Source: Polynucleobacter sp. MWH-S4W17
GTDB taxonomy: Bacteria > Pseudomonadota > Gammaproteobacteria > Burkholderiales > Burkholderiaceae
Direction of reading: 5' to 3'
DNA length: 64,000 nt
Assembly (NCBI RefSeq): GCF_018687535.1
Contig: NZ_CP061295.1
Location: forward strand, 372,001-436,000
The notes below the pieces were generated by a model. That model had not been told where the DNA came from. It was given only the letters and a program-made list of their open reading frames with translations, and did not search any database. How positions within the stretch are numbered: the stretch's first letter is position 1; each line of letters starts with the position of its first letter. Positions 18,181 through 27,423 of this stretch are shown here, one piece after another. The position numbers and the translations under genes are program-made.

Positions 18181-19197
18181 ATGAAATCCGAACCCATTTC
18201 CAAGCCCTTAAAGGTTAAAACGCCCACTACTTCAGCGCCTGCTGCAGTGCATCTTCAGACCATTGGTCCCGAAGAGGCCGGCCAACGCCTGGATAACTAT
18301 CTATTGCGCTGGGCCAAAGGAGTTCCCAAAAGCCACGTTTACCGAATTATTCGATCTGGCGAGGTCCGGGTGAATAAAAAGCGGGCTGAACCAACCACCC
18401 GTCTGATTGAGGGTGATGTGGTCCGCCTCCCCCCAGTTCGAATTGCTGAACCGGCCCAAATGGCTGCGGTCAATAGTGCTCAAACTAAATCTCGGGCGCA
18501 TGGCTACTCAGACAAAATGCCGATTCTTTTTGAGGATGAAGCACTCTTAATAGTCAATAAGCCAACGGGTTTAGCGGTGCATGGTGGCTCAGGCATCGCA
18601 CTTGGTGTCATTGAGACCCTGCGTATTACCCGTCCAGAGCTCAAGTTTTTGGAATTAGTCCATCGCTTAGACCGTGACACATCAGGCGTTCTACTCTTGG
18701 CTAAAAAGCGAAGCGCTTTGGTGGAGCTGCATCGTCAAATACGTGAGGGCCAAACGGATAAGCGCTATTACTTGCTTGCACATGGTGAAATCGTACAAGG
18801 TGCCCAAACCATGCAACTCAAATATCCGCTGCATAAATATCTTCTGCCTAATGGCGAGCGCCGCGTTCGGGTAGATCCAGATGGATTACCAAGCCATACC
18901 GCTTTAAGAGTGACTAAAGCGCTTAAGCGCGAGGGTGCATCAATCACTCTCGCTGAGGCGCAACTGAAGACGGGACGCACTCATCAGATTCGGGTGCACT
19001 TGCAAAAATTGGGCCACGCAATTTTGGGTGATGATAAATATGGCTTTGAAGATTTGGATAAGGTAGTTAAATCCAAACGCTTATATCTACACGCTCATCT
19101 AGCTGGTTTTACTCATCCGCGTACTGGCGAAAAGATGCGGATTGAGTCGCCATTGCCCGCAGAATTTACCGCCATGATGAAAACCTTTGAGCAGTAA
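18181..19197 (+). CDS. rluC: RluA-family pseudouridine synthase, RluC
   Basis: The 338-residue protein has an S4 RNA-binding domain (about residues 28-85; AGQRLDNYLLRWAKGVPKSH) and the RluA catalytic domain with HRLDRDTSGVLLLAKK, whose Asp is the nucleophile. KTGRTHQIRVHL and the downstream LGDDKYG are typical. Its position divergent from rne and followed by a HAD phosphatase and an S49 protease matches rluC of other betaproteobacteria, which modifies 23S rRNA positions 955, 2504 and 2580. Confidence 0.92.
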   Translation: MKSEPISKPLKVKTPTTSAPAAVHLQTIGPEEAGQRLDNYLLRWAKGVPKSHVYRIIRSGEVRVNKKRAEPTTRLIEGDVVRLPPVRIAEPAQMAAVNSAQTKSRAHGYSDKMPILFEDEALLIVNKPTGLAVHGGSGIALGVIETLRITRPELKFLELVHRLDRDTSGVLLLAKKRSALVELHRQIREGQTDKRYYLLAHGEIVQGAQTMQLKYPLHKYLLPNGERRVRVDPDGLPSHTALRVTKALKREGASITLAEAQLKTGRTHQIRVHLQKLGHAILGDDKYGFEDLDKVVKSKRLYLHAHLAGFTHPRTGEKMRIESPLPAEFTAMMKTFEQ

Positions 19198-19205
19198 ATA
19201 TCAGA

Positions 19206-19886
19206 ATGTCTCAAGCAAATAAATCGAATCGACCCTATGATCTGATTGTGTGGGATTGGGATGGGACCATCATGGATTCCACGCCAACCATCGTGCATTG
19301 TATTCAGCAAGCCTGTCGCGATTTGGGTTTTAAAGCGCCTGACGACACATTAGCGAGTTCAGTCATTGGTTTGGGAATTCAGGATTCATTGCGCAGAGCG
19401 GTTCCTTGGATAGAGCCGGCCCATTTTCCAAAGCTGACAGAGCGTTTTCGTTATCACTACTTGGCCAAAGATCATGAGCTCGATTTGTTTGTTGGCATAC
19501 GAGAGCTTTTGGAAGAACTGCATGCTAAACAGTATTTACTAGCTGTTGCCACTGGAAAGTCGCGCGTCGGACTAGATCGCTCGCTTGGGCATCATCAGAT
19601 CGGCCATCTCTTTCATGAGACTCGTACGGCTGACGAATCTTTTTCTAAGCCACATCCAGGAATGTTGCTTGAGCTGTCGGATGTGACTCAAGTACCGACT
19701 CGTCGCATGCTCATGATTGGGGACACAACCCACGACCTTGATATGGCAGCGAATGCTGGGGTCGATGCGGTAGCCGTGACTTATGGCGCTCACCCGCCCG
19801 ATACTTTAAAAGCTTCACCATCATTAACGCATGTGGATGATGTCGCGCAACTCTCGCAATGGCTTAAAAATAACCTGCAACACTAA
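19206..19886 (+). CDS. HAD-superfamily hydrolase, phosphoglycolate phosphatase-like
   Basis: The 226-residue protein has the HAD nucleophile motif VWDWDGTIMDS, the Lys of SFSKPHPG, and the acidic motif MIGDTTHDLDMAANAG. The cap inserts after motif I, as in subfamily IA. Family members dephosphorylate phosphoglycolate or other small phosphates; the true substrate is not known. It sits 8 bases after rluC and 12 before the S49 protease, an arrangement conserved in betaproteobacteria. Confidence 0.85.
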   Translation: MSQANKSNRPYDLIVWDWDGTIMDSTPTIVHCIQQACRDLGFKAPDDTLASSVIGLGIQDSLRRAVPWIEPAHFPKLTERFRYHYLAKDHELDLFVGIRELLEELHAKQYLLAVATGKSRVGLDRSLGHHQIGHLFHETRTADESFSKPHPGMLLELSDVTQVPTRRMLMIGDTTHDLDMAANAGVDAVAVTYGAHPPDTLKASPSLTHVDDVAQLSQWLKNNLQH

Positions 19887-19898
19887 GGACGCAAAAAG

Positions 19899-20846
19899 AT
19901 GGAAAACAACCCAAACCCGAATTGGGAACGTCAAGCTCTCGAACATCTCTTGTTGGAGAATTTAAAAGAGACTCGTAAAGCACGTCGTTGGAAAGCAGTA
20001 CTGCGAGTACTTACCTTGCTAGTCATTGTTGGCGCATTGCTTTCGATATTTGACTTTCACCTTCCAGGCAAGGGCATGGGGGTAGAAAAGCACACTGCGT
20101 TGGTAACACTTGAAGGAGAAATTTCTTCCAGCTCGATGGCTAATGCGATGGATATCAATTCATCTTTACTAGCTGCATTCGAGAATGAACACAGTGCTGG
20201 GGTTGTGTTGCGCATTAATAGTCCTGGAGGTTCGCCAGTTCAAGCCGGCATGATCAATGATGAGATCCACCGCTTGCGCAAGCTCTATCCCAAAAAACCG
20301 TTTTATGTCGTTGTCGAGGATATCTGCGCATCTGGTGGTTACTACGTGGCAGTCGCTGCGGATCAAATCTTGGTTGATAAAGCCAGCTTGGTGGGATCCA
20401 TTGGCGTGATCATGGAAGGCTTTGGTTTTACAGGCCTCATGGATAAGTTGGGCGTTACTCGTCGCATGATTACCTCGGGCTCTAATAAAGGCATGATGGA
20501 TCCGTTTAGCAAAGAGAATCCAAAGCAAGTTGAAATGGTTAAGACGATGATTGATGAGATTCACCAGCAATTTATTACAGTGGTGAAAGAGGGCCGTGGC
20601 GATCGCTTAAAAGACGTACCAGATTTATTTTCTGGCCGTATTTGGAATGGCGAGCAAGCAGTCAAGATTGGTTTAGCTGATGGATATGGCACGGTAGATA
20701 CCGTTGCCCGCGACATCTTTAAGGCGCCCGACATTCTGGACTACACCATGAAAGAGAATTTTGCTGAGCGTGTTGCTAAACGCTTTGGTGCTGAAGCTGG
20801 AACTGCTGCTGGCAAGGTGTTGGTAAAAACACCTGACCTTAAATAG
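19899..20846 (+). CDS. sppA: S49 family signal-peptide peptidase (SppA/SohB-like)
   Basis: The 315-residue protein has a cytoplasmic N-terminus, one transmembrane helix (about residues 37-53, VLRVLTLLVIVGALLSIF), and an S49 protease domain. RINSPGGSPVQAGMI is the oxyanion segment, CASGGYYVA contains the catalytic Ser, and the Lys of the dyad lies in the ILVDKASLVGSIGV region or nearby. The short single-domain length resembles SohB or bacillary SppA. It likely degrades cleaved signal peptides in the inner membrane. Confidence 0.87.
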   Translation: MENNPNPNWERQALEHLLLENLKETRKARRWKAVLRVLTLLVIVGALLSIFDFHLPGKGMGVEKHTALVTLEGEISSSSMANAMDINSSLLAAFENEHSAGVVLRINSPGGSPVQAGMINDEIHRLRKLYPKKPFYVVVEDICASGGYYVAVAADQILVDKASLVGSIGVIMEGFGFTGLMDKLGVTRRMITSGSNKGMMDPFSKENPKQVEMVKTMIDEIHQQFITVVKEGRGDRLKDVPDLFSGRIWNGEQAVKIGLADGYGTVDTVARDIFKAPDILDYTMKENFAERVAKRFGAEAGTAAGKVLVKTPDLK

Positions 20847-20881
20847 AAATGAGACAAAAGTAAAACTAAAGCATTGAAGAC

Positions 20882-21652
20882 TTAGGCCAGTAGTAGAAAT
20901 ACTGTTGGCCTATTTTGTAATGAAGCACAAGCAGCTTCATTCGGATACCGTTTACGCCAATCTGTAATTGAAAGAGTGGCAATCATTTCTGATGGCAGAC
21001 TAAGGTCCACACCGAGGCATAGCAGGCTTTGTGGTGCCAACGAATGGATACAAGCCATGAGCATGGCAGTATTGCGATAGGGTGTCTCAATCCAAATTTG
21101 AGTTTGTTGTAATTTACGAGACTCAGCTTCGAGTTGCTTAAGTTTGGCAGTGCGCTCATGGGTGTCGTGAGGCAAGTACCCTTGAAACGCAAAGCGTTGG
21201 CCATTGAGTCCGCTTGCCATCAGACCTAACAAGATAGAGCTCGGTCCAACAAGTGGCTTCACTTGGGCGCCTAGCTTATGTGCCGCTAGCACTAACTCGG
21301 CACCAGGGTCTGCAACGCCAGGGACCCCTGCTTCAGACATCAAGCCCATATTATTTCCAGCAAGCAAAGGCTTGAGTAAATCAGCCGGTTTGACCACATC
21401 GCCATACTTGGCATTACGTGCAGCACCACGCCATTCACTCATTTGCATTTCTTGAATCGTGCATGCTAATGGAGAAACAGAATCAACCGCTTTTAATAAT
21501 GCGCGTGCTGTCTTGGCATCTTCCACAATCCAGTGCCTTAGCGTGGCTGTTTGTGTAATCGTTTCAGATGGAAGTACCCAGGGTAATTGCTCAACGCGAC
21601 CATCATCGCCCAAAGTATTGGGAACTAAATACAGGGTGCCGAGTTTGCTCAT
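20882..21652 (-). CDS. SAM-dependent methyltransferase of the tetrapyrrole methylase family (RsmI-like)
   Basis: The 256-residue protein matches the tetrapyrrole methylase fold: GTLYLVPNTLGDD at the N-terminus, GLMSEAGVPGVADPGAELV in the middle, PLVGPSSILLGLMASGLNG and FAFQGYLPHD. These resemble RsmI, which 2'-O-methylates C1402 of 16S rRNA, but the N-terminal half is divergent from canonical RsmI, so it may be the widespread RsmI paralogue of unknown target. It is convergent with the S49 protease gene and upstream of no close partner. Confidence 0.8.
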   Translation of the reverse strand: MSKLGTLYLVPNTLGDDGRVEQLPWVLPSETITQTATLRHWIVEDAKTARALLKAVDSVSPLACTIQEMQMSEWRGAARNAKYGDVVKPADLLKPLLAGNNMGLMSEAGVPGVADPGAELVLAAHKLGAQVKPLVGPSSILLGLMASGLNGQRFAFQGYLPHDTHERTAKLKQLEAESRKLQQTQIWIETPYRNTAMLMACIHSLAPQSLLCLGVDLSLPSEMIATLSITDWRKRYPNEAACASLQNRPTVFLLLA

Positions 21653-21692
21653 GAATTATTTTTTCTATTGATGCCAGTTATTAATTTTTGCT

Positions 21693-22301
21693 TTATGTTT
21701 TTGATGGAATTGCAAAGCCAGCATCACGTAACATGCTGGTTAATGCGATCAGTGGCAAGCCAATTAAAGCGGTTGGGTCATCACTTTTAATGGACTCTAA
21801 CAGGCTAATGCCAAGACCTTCAGACTTGGCGCTGCCCGCACAATCATAAGGCTCTTCAGCTATTAGGTAAGCCTCTAGGGTGCTGTCTGGAAGTTTGCGA
21901 AAGGTGACTTCAGTAGGAACGCATAACGTGGTTTGGGTGTCACCCTTCATCAAACATAGCGCTGTTTGAAAAGTCACCGCTTGACCACGCATGAGTTGTA
22001 GTTGCGCTAAGGCTCTTTCAAAATTACCAGGCTTACCAATCGCTGCACCGCAAAGATCGGCAACTTGATCAGAGCCAATGACCCAAGCTTCAAGATGCTC
22101 TTTAGCAACTGCAGCTGCTTTTGCTTGAGCAAGTCGGAGTGCTAAATCAAGAGTGCTCTCTCCAGAAAGTGGGGTTTCATCTACCTTTGGTGAGATGACT
22201 TCAAATGGGATGCGTAGGCGCTCTAAAAGTTCGCGGCGGTATACCGAAGTGGATGCCAAGATGAGTCTTGGATTTTGGGGTGTATTAGTGGGGGTGCTCA
22301 T
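21693..22301 (-). CDS. yceF: Maf family nucleotide pyrophosphatase (YceF-like)
   Basis: The 202-residue protein has the Maf signature LILASTSVYRRELLERL, the VISPKVDE segment and the GSDQVADL segment. The pattern is of the YceF subfamily, which hydrolyses 7-methyl-GTP; other Maf proteins act on dTTP and UTP. Its position next to yceD-rpmF-plsX, but on the opposite strand, is conserved in many proteobacteria. The 41-base gap to yceD holds both start regions. Confidence 0.88.
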   Translation of the reverse strand: MSTPTNTPQNPRLILASTSVYRRELLERLRIPFEVISPKVDETPLSGESTLDLALRLAQAKAAAVAKEHLEAWVIGSDQVADLCGAAIGKPGNFERALAQLQLMRGQAVTFQTALCLMKGDTQTTLCVPTEVTFRKLPDSTLEAYLIAEEPYDCAGSAKSEGLGISLLESIKSDDPTALIGLPLIALTSMLRDAGFAIPSKT

Positions 22302-22342
22302 TTTGCTGTGCTTTCTATGGCGCCTTCATTTAGACTGATGTC

Positions 22343-22918
22343 ATGAATCGTAATCAAGTTTTACCTCAAGTTGAGCTATCTGCAGAGCCAAGCGCTTTAA
22401 AGAGGGTGGATTTTTGTGCTCCACAGTCCTATAAAGGTGCTGGTTTTTTAAGCATGTCAGATATCCCAAGAGTGGCTCAGGAGGCTTCAACCGTCAATCT
22501 GGCCGATGGCTTCAATTGGTTAGCAGAGACCTATTTTGAAGATTCACCGGGTAGTGAGCCTCATCAAATCCTCGAATTAGCCCTAAAAGGGCGCCTGCAT
22601 CTGGTCTGTCAGCGCTGTTTACAAGATTGCGCGGTGGAGTTGGATGAAAAACGTCGATTTATTCTAGTTTTGACAGATTCTGAGGCAGATGAATACCCTC
22701 TTGAGGATGAGGAGCAAGAGCCTCTGGTCGTAAATCAGCACTTCAACCTCCTGGAAACCATGGAGGATGAGGTTTTGCTGTCTTTACCTCTGATTCCAAA
22801 GCATCCAGATGGGTTTTGTGAACCTCATAAATCTACCTTTGGGGATGAGGCTGATGAGGAGCCGTCAAATGAGCGGGAAAACCCCTTTAACATATTGAAA
22901 AATATGAAGAAAAACTGA
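22343..22918 (+). CDS. yceD: YceD family protein (DUF177), probable 23S rRNA accumulation protein
   Basis: The 191-residue protein has the DUF177 core, with the CxxC motif in LVCQRCLQDC and the LVLTDSEAD and EDEVLLSLPLIPKH segments. In other bacteria YceD lies directly upstream of rpmF and is linked to 23S rRNA accumulation; the same position is seen here. The C-terminus is acidic and low complexity. It is cytoplasmic, with no membrane segment. Confidence 0.87.
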   Translation: MNRNQVLPQVELSAEPSALKRVDFCAPQSYKGAGFLSMSDIPRVAQEASTVNLADGFNWLAETYFEDSPGSEPHQILELALKGRLHLVCQRCLQDCAVELDEKRRFILVLTDSEADEYPLEDEEQEPLVVNQHFNLLETMEDEVLLSLPLIPKHPDGFCEPHKSTFGDEADEEPSNERENPFNILKNMKKN

Positions 22919-22991
22919 AATTAGGGGTCTGATTTCAGTTGTTGTTTAAAGTATCTTTTGTCAATAAATCAAGCGTTTAGGCGCATTTCCA

Positions 22992-23000
22992 TGCTAGAAT
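22992..23000 (+). promoter_or_regulatory. Putative extended -10 promoter of rpmF
   Basis: TGC followed by TAGAAT forms an extended -10 element 24 bases before the rpmF start. No good -35 lies at the right distance. The same nine bases occur upstream of rpsF (44758-44766), which supports a real promoter. Confidence 0.5.
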
Positions 23001-23023
23001 ATTGCCTTGCTTAGGAGTTCAAT

Positions 23024-23203
23024 ATGGCCGTTCAACAAAACAAAAAATCACCTTCCAAACGTGGCATGCACCGTGCACACGACTTCTTGACCGCACCTGC
23101 TACGGCTGTTGAAGCCACAACTGGTGAGGCTCATTTGCGCCACCACATTTCACCTAACGGCTACTATCGTGGTCGTAAAGTTGTTAAAACTAAAAACGAC
23201 TAA
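23024..23203 (+). CDS. rpmF: 50S ribosomal protein L32
   Basis: This 59-residue protein reads [20 protein letters not shown] at the N-terminus, which is the bacterial L32 signature. The C-terminal half ends [14 protein letters not shown]. It lacks the zinc-binding cysteines found in some L32 forms, as is common in proteobacteria. AGGAG lies 9 bases upstream of the ATG. It is part of the yceD-rpmF-plsX-fab cluster and is followed by a terminator-like hairpin. Confidence 0.97.
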   Translation: MAVQQNKKSPSKRGMHRAHDFLTAPATAVEATTGEAHLRHHISPNGYYRGRKVVKTKND

Positions 23204-23224
23204 TTTTTTAGTCTAAACAGATAG

Positions 23225-23252
23225 AAGCGGCTCCAGTAAAAGCCGCTTTTTT
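23225..23252 (+). terminator. Intrinsic terminator between rpmF and plsX
   Basis: AAGCGGCT pairs with AGCCGCTT around an eight-base loop and runs into TTTTTT. It lies in the middle of the rpmF-plsX-fab cluster, so plsX expression must rely on read-through or a promoter in the last 35 bases. Confidence 0.8.
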
Positions 23253-23286
23253 CTTGGATAAATCACTTGCAGCAATCAATGAGCTT

Positions 23287-24300
23287 ATGAGCGTTACTCT
23301 TGCTATTGATGCCATGGGCGGAGATCATGGAGTCGTCGTGACGGTTCCGGCTGCCTGCGATTTTTTAGAAAAACACGCTGATGTGAAGATTGCCCTCGTT
23401 GGCGATCCCGATTTAATCAAGCAAGCCTTGAGTAAATCTCCCAAAGCTCCTATGGAGCGCATTCAAATTATTCCTGCTAGTGAAGTTGTCTTGATGGATG
23501 ATCCCATTGAGATTGCTCTGCGTCGCAAAAAAGATTCCTCTATGCGCGTTGCCATTATGCAAGTGAAGGAGGGCGCCGCCGATGCAGTGATTTCTTCTGG
23601 CAATACTGGTGCACTCATGGCGATCTCTCGCTACATTCTCAAAACGCTTGATGGCGTTGATCGTCCTGCGATTGCTACCGCCATCCCTAATGAATTAGGG
23701 CGCGGTACAACTATGCTGGATCTTGGCGCAAATGCTGACTGCGAGCCAATGCATTTGGTGCAGTTTGCCCAGATGGCAAACGTGATGGTGCAAGTGGTGG
23801 ATGGCAAAGAAAACCCTTCAATTGGCCTTCTCAATATTGGTGAGGAAGTAATTAAAGGCAATGAGGTTGTTAAGCAAACCGGCGAGTTACTGCGCAAAAC
23901 CTCTTTAAACTTTTATGGCAACGTAGAGGGCAATGATATTTTTAAGGGCACAACTGATATTGTGGTCTGCGATGGCTTTGTTGGTAACGTAGTTCTTAAA
24001 GCCAGTGAAGGTTTAGCAAAAATGATGAGCGGTTTGATTCGCTCGGAATTTAATCGCTCATGGCTTACTAAGTTGATGGCGATCTGTGCGATGGTGCCAC
24101 TACTAAGGGTACGTAAGCGGGTTGATCATCGCCGTTATAACGGTGCAGTATTGTTGGGTTTACGTGGTTGTGTGATTAAGAGTCATGGTTCTGCTGATCG
24201 CTTTGCATTTGGCTTTGCCTTGGATCGCGCCTATGAGGCAGCTAAGAACCGCATGGTAGAGCGCATTGCTGCAGCCTTTGTGGTGGAGACAAAAGTATGA
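23287..24300 (+). CDS. plsX: Phosphate acyltransferase PlsX
   Basis: From the ATG at 23287 the product starts [15 protein letters not shown], the usual PlsX N-terminus. An in-frame TTG at 23254 sits right behind a terminator U-tract and is not used here. [23 protein letters not shown] and [15 protein letters not shown] are typical. PlsX converts acyl-ACP and phosphate to acyl-phosphate for phospholipid synthesis by PlsY. Its stop overlaps the fabH start by four bases (ATGA). Confidence 0.95.
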   Translation: MSVTLAIDAMGGDHGVVVTVPAACDFLEKHADVKIALVGDPDLIKQALSKSPKAPMERIQIIPASEVVLMDDPIEIALRRKKDSSMRVAIMQVKEGAADAVISSGNTGALMAISRYILKTLDGVDRPAIATAIPNELGRGTTMLDLGANADCEPMHLVQFAQMANVMVQVVDGKENPSIGLLNIGEEVIKGNEVVKQTGELLRKTSLNFYGNVEGNDIFKGTTDIVVCDGFVGNVVLKASEGLAKMMSGLIRSEFNRSWLTKLMAICAMVPLLRVRKRVDHRRYNGAVLLGLRGCVIKSHGSADRFAFGFALDRAYEAAKNRMVERIAAAFVVETKV

Positions 24301-25283
24301 GTATTTTTGCAAGAGTAGCCGGTACCGGAAGCTATCTTCCTGAGTTGCGCTTAACTAACCAAGATTTAGTCGAGCGCCTTGCCAAAACTGGCCTAGAGAC
24401 CAGTGATGAGTGGATTAAGACGCGAAGCGGTATTTCTGCACGTCACTTTGCCGCTGAAAATGAGTTGACTAGTGATCTGGCCGTCAAGGCAGCACAAGCT
24501 GCATTGATTAGTGCTGGTATTACCTCTGAAGATTTGGACCTCATCATTTTGGCCACTTCAACCCCAGATCATTTGGGCGGCTTTCCAAGTACTGCTTGCG
24601 TAGTGCAAGACAAATTAGGTGCGCACACTGCTTGTGCTGCTTTCGATGTGCAAGCAGTCTGCGCTGGCTTTACTTATGCGCTTGCTATTGCAGATGCGTT
24701 TATTCGTTCCGGTTCATACAAAAAAGTATTGGTGATCGGTGCTGAGACCTTCTCGCGTATTCTGAATTTCCAAGACCGTGGCACTTGTGTCTTGTTTGGT
24801 GATGGTGCTGGAGCTATTGTGCTTGAGGCTTCTAAAGAGGCGGGTATTCTTTCTACTGCATTACATGCTGACGGCAGTCAACGCGATATTTTGTGTGTTC
24901 CTGGGCGTGCTGGTAATGGCGAAGTGCATGGTTCCCCATTTATGATCATGGATGGTCCAGCGGTCTTTAAGCTTGCTGTGAAGGTCTTGGAGCAGGTAGC
25001 TCACGAGGCACTCGAAAAAGCGAACCTTAAGGCTGAGCAAATCGACTGGCTAGTACCGCATCAAGCCAACATTCGCATTATGGAAGGCACGGCTAAAAAG
25101 ATGGGTATGTCCATGGATAAGGTGATCGTTACCGTGCATGAGCATGGCAATACTTCGGCTGCATCCATTCCATTGGCATTAGATGCTGGCGTACGCTCTG
25201 GGCAGATTCAGCGTGGACAACATCTCTTGCTAGAGGGTGTTGGCGGCGGGTTTGCTTGGGGTGCGGTTGCGATTAAATACTAA
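24297..25283 (+). CDS. fabH: 3-oxoacyl-ACP synthase III (FabH)
   Basis: The 328-residue protein carries the catalytic Cys in [13 protein letters not shown], His in [11 protein letters not shown] and Asn in [13 protein letters not shown], the FabH triad. It condenses acetyl-CoA with malonyl-ACP to start fatty acid synthesis. It is translationally coupled to plsX and followed by fabD 59 bases later in a conventional fab cluster. Confidence 0.96.
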   Translation: MSIFARVAGTGSYLPELRLTNQDLVERLAKTGLETSDEWIKTRSGISARHFAAENELTSDLAVKAAQAALISAGITSEDLDLIILATSTPDHLGGFPSTACVVQDKLGAHTACAAFDVQAVCAGFTYALAIADAFIRSGSYKKVLVIGAETFSRILNFQDRGTCVLFGDGAGAIVLEASKEAGILSTALHADGSQRDILCVPGRAGNGEVHGSPFMIMDGPAVFKLAVKVLEQVAHEALEKANLKAEQIDWLVPHQANIRIMEGTAKKMGMSMDKVIVTVHEHGNTSAASIPLALDAGVRSGQIQRGQHLLLEGVGGGFAWGAVAIKY

Positions 25284-25342
25284 GGGCAGCACACTATTTT
25301 TATTTATTCATCTCTTTAATTTCTTTTTAGCGAATTAATCAC

Positions 25343-26278
25343 ATGACATTTGCATTTGTATTTCCTGGTCAAGGCTCTCAATCTGTTGGCATGCTCAATT
25401 CCATTTCTGAGCGCCCAGAAGTGCGCGCAACATTGCAAGAGGCTTCTGAGGCATTGGGTGAAGACGTTGCAAAGCTCATTTCTGAAGGCCCTGCTGAGGC
25501 ACTGTCATTAACCACGAATACTCAGCCTGTGATGTTGACTGCGGGCGTTGCTTTTTATCGAGCCTGGTTAGCAGTAGGTGGATCTGCGCCCAAGGTAATG
25601 GCGGGTCATAGCCTTGGTGAGTACTCTGCCTTGGTTGCATCTGGCGTTATTTCTTTTAAAGATGCTGTTCCATTGGTGCGCTTTCGTGCTGAAGCAATGC
25701 AAACTGCTGTGCCGGTTGGTACGGGCGGCATGGCTGCGATCCTCGGTTTGGATGATGCCGCGGTGATTCAGATTTGCGCTGAAGCAAGTGCTGTTGCTGG
25801 CGGAGTTGTTGAGGCCGTGAATTTCAATGCTCCCGGTCAAGTAGTGATTGCTGGTGCAAGTGATGCTGTTACTAAAGCATGTGAGCTATTAAAAGTGGCT
25901 GGTGCTAAACGTGCATTGCCATTGCCAGTATCTGCACCATTTCACTCTTCTTTATTGCAACCCGCTTCTGAAAAGCTCAAAGGCTATTTAGCCAATATCG
26001 AATTTAAAGCCCCCACGATTTCTGTGATCAACAACGTTGATGTTGAAATTTTGAATGATCCGATTGCAATTAAAGATGCCCTAGTGCGTCAAGCCGCCAA
26101 GCCTGTGCGCTGGCAGGAAACTATTCAGGCTATGGCTTCTCAAGGTATTACTCAGGTAGTGGAGTGTGGCCCTGGCAAAGTATTAGCAGGCCTTACCAAG
26201 CGCATTAATGATCAAGTGACTGGTGTGCCAGTATTTGACGAAGCTAGCTTGAATGAAGTTCTGGCAAGCTTGAAATAA
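25343..26278 (+). CDS. fabD: Malonyl-CoA:ACP transacylase
   Basis: The 311-residue protein begins MTFAFVFPGQGSQSVGML, has the catalytic Ser in MAGHSLGEYSALV and His in APFHSSLLQPA. It moves malonyl groups from CoA to ACP. The surrounding order fabH-fabD-fabG-acpP-fabF is the standard proteobacterial cluster. Confidence 0.96.
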   Translation: MTFAFVFPGQGSQSVGMLNSISERPEVRATLQEASEALGEDVAKLISEGPAEALSLTTNTQPVMLTAGVAFYRAWLAVGGSAPKVMAGHSLGEYSALVASGVISFKDAVPLVRFRAEAMQTAVPVGTGGMAAILGLDDAAVIQICAEASAVAGGVVEAVNFNAPGQVVIAGASDAVTKACELLKVAGAKRALPLPVSAPFHSSLLQPASEKLKGYLANIEFKAPTISVINNVDVEILNDPIAIKDALVRQAAKPVRWQETIQAMASQGITQVVECGPGKVLAGLTKRINDQVTGVPVFDEASLNEVLASLK

Positions 26279-26318
26279 AACAAGATTAAAGAAATATAGA
26301 ACTGAGCGGAAAACAAAT

Positions 26319-27062
26319 ATGAATCTCGACTTAAGCGGACAAATTGCCCTAGTAACTGGCGCCTCACGCGGTATCGGTCAGGCAATTGTGGATGAGCTGG
26401 TGAAGTGTGGTGCCAAGGTAATTGGAACTGCTACATCCGAGAGTGGAGCTAAAGCGATTGATGAGCGTTTAAAAGCTTCAGGCGGTGCTGGCAAGGTATT
26501 GGATGTAACCACCCCAAATGCTTGTGAAGAAATTATTGATCTGATCGTCAAAGAGTATGGCGGCATCAATATCTTGGTGAATAACGCTGGCATCACTCGC
26601 GACAATTTAGCAATGCGCATGAAGTCTGATGAGTGGACTGATGTGATTGATACCAACCTCAGTTCAGTCTTCCGTCTTTCTCAAGCAGTGATGCGTCCCA
26701 TGATGAAGGCCCGTGGTGGCCGCATTATTAATATCACTTCGATTGTTGGCCATATGGGTAATCCTGGTCAGGCAAATTACGCAGCTGCAAAAGCGGGTGT
26801 TTCTGGAATGACCCGTGCCTTAGCCCGTGAAATTGGTAGCCGCAATATCACTGTGAATTGCGTAGCTCCTGGATTTATCGATACTGATATGACCCGCGCT
26901 TTGAGCGAAGAGCAGCAAAATACCCTAAAAGTGAACATTCCTTTAGCGCGTTTGGGTAGTCCAGAGGATGTCGCTCAAGCGGTAGCCTTTTTGGCTTCTC
27001 CAGCGGCTGGCTACATTACGGGTAATACCCTACACGTCAATGGCGGACTCTATTTAGCCTAA
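26319..27062 (+). CDS. fabG: 3-oxoacyl-ACP reductase FabG
   Basis: This 247-residue short-chain dehydrogenase has [24 protein letters not shown] and the catalytic Tyr-Lys pair in [17 protein letters not shown]-like HVNGGLYLA closes the protein. It reduces 3-oxoacyl-ACP with NADPH in fatty acid elongation. Location inside the fab cluster makes the assignment firm despite many SDR homologues. Confidence 0.96.
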   Translation: MNLDLSGQIALVTGASRGIGQAIVDELVKCGAKVIGTATSESGAKAIDERLKASGGAGKVLDVTTPNACEEIIDLIVKEYGGINILVNNAGITRDNLAMRMKSDEWTDVIDTNLSSVFRLSQAVMRPMMKARGGRIINITSIVGHMGNPGQANYAAAKAGVSGMTRALAREIGSRNITVNCVAPGFIDTDMTRALSEEQQNTLKVNIPLARLGSPEDVAQAVAFLASPAAGYITGNTLHVNGGLYLA

Positions 27063-27097
27063 CGGCAAAGCCAGGATTTGGTCATTTTTAGGCGAAT

Positions 27098-27128
27098 TTG
27101 CTAATTCGGTCCGCCAAACTGATAAAAT
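27098..27128 (+). promoter_or_regulatory. Possible promoter of acpP
   Basis: The 100-base gap before acpP contains TTGCTA and, 19 bases later, TAAAAT preceded by TGA. A separate strong promoter would suit the high abundance of acyl carrier protein. The spacing is longer than ideal. Confidence 0.35.
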
Positions 27129-27162
27129 CCTTTCATCGTTTTTACAACCCCTGGGGAAATTA

Positions 27163-27402
27163 ATGGACAACATCGAACAACGCGTTAAGAAAATCGTCGC
27201 TGAGCAATTAGGCGTCGCAGAAGGAGACATCAAGAATGAATCTTCTTTCGTGAACGACTTGGGCGCTGACTCTCTTGACACTGTTGAGCTGGTTATGGCT
27301 TTGGAAGACGAATTTGGCATCGAAATTCCTGATGAGGAAGCTGAAAAGATCACCACAGTTCAGCTCGCGATCGACTTCGCTACATCAAAAGCTCAGGGTT
27401 AA
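27163..27402 (+). CDS. acpP: Acyl carrier protein
   Basis: The 79-residue acidic protein contains the phosphopantetheine attachment site [17 protein letters not shown], with Ser in the DSL motif. It is the carrier of growing acyl chains. AcpS, which installs the prosthetic group, is encoded 9 kb downstream in the same window (36191). Confidence 0.98.
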   Translation: MDNIEQRVKKIVAEQLGVAEGDIKNESSFVNDLGADSLDTVELVMALEDEFGIEIPDEEAEKITTVQLAIDFATSKAQG

Positions 27403-27423
27403 TTCCCTAGCCTAGGTATTACT

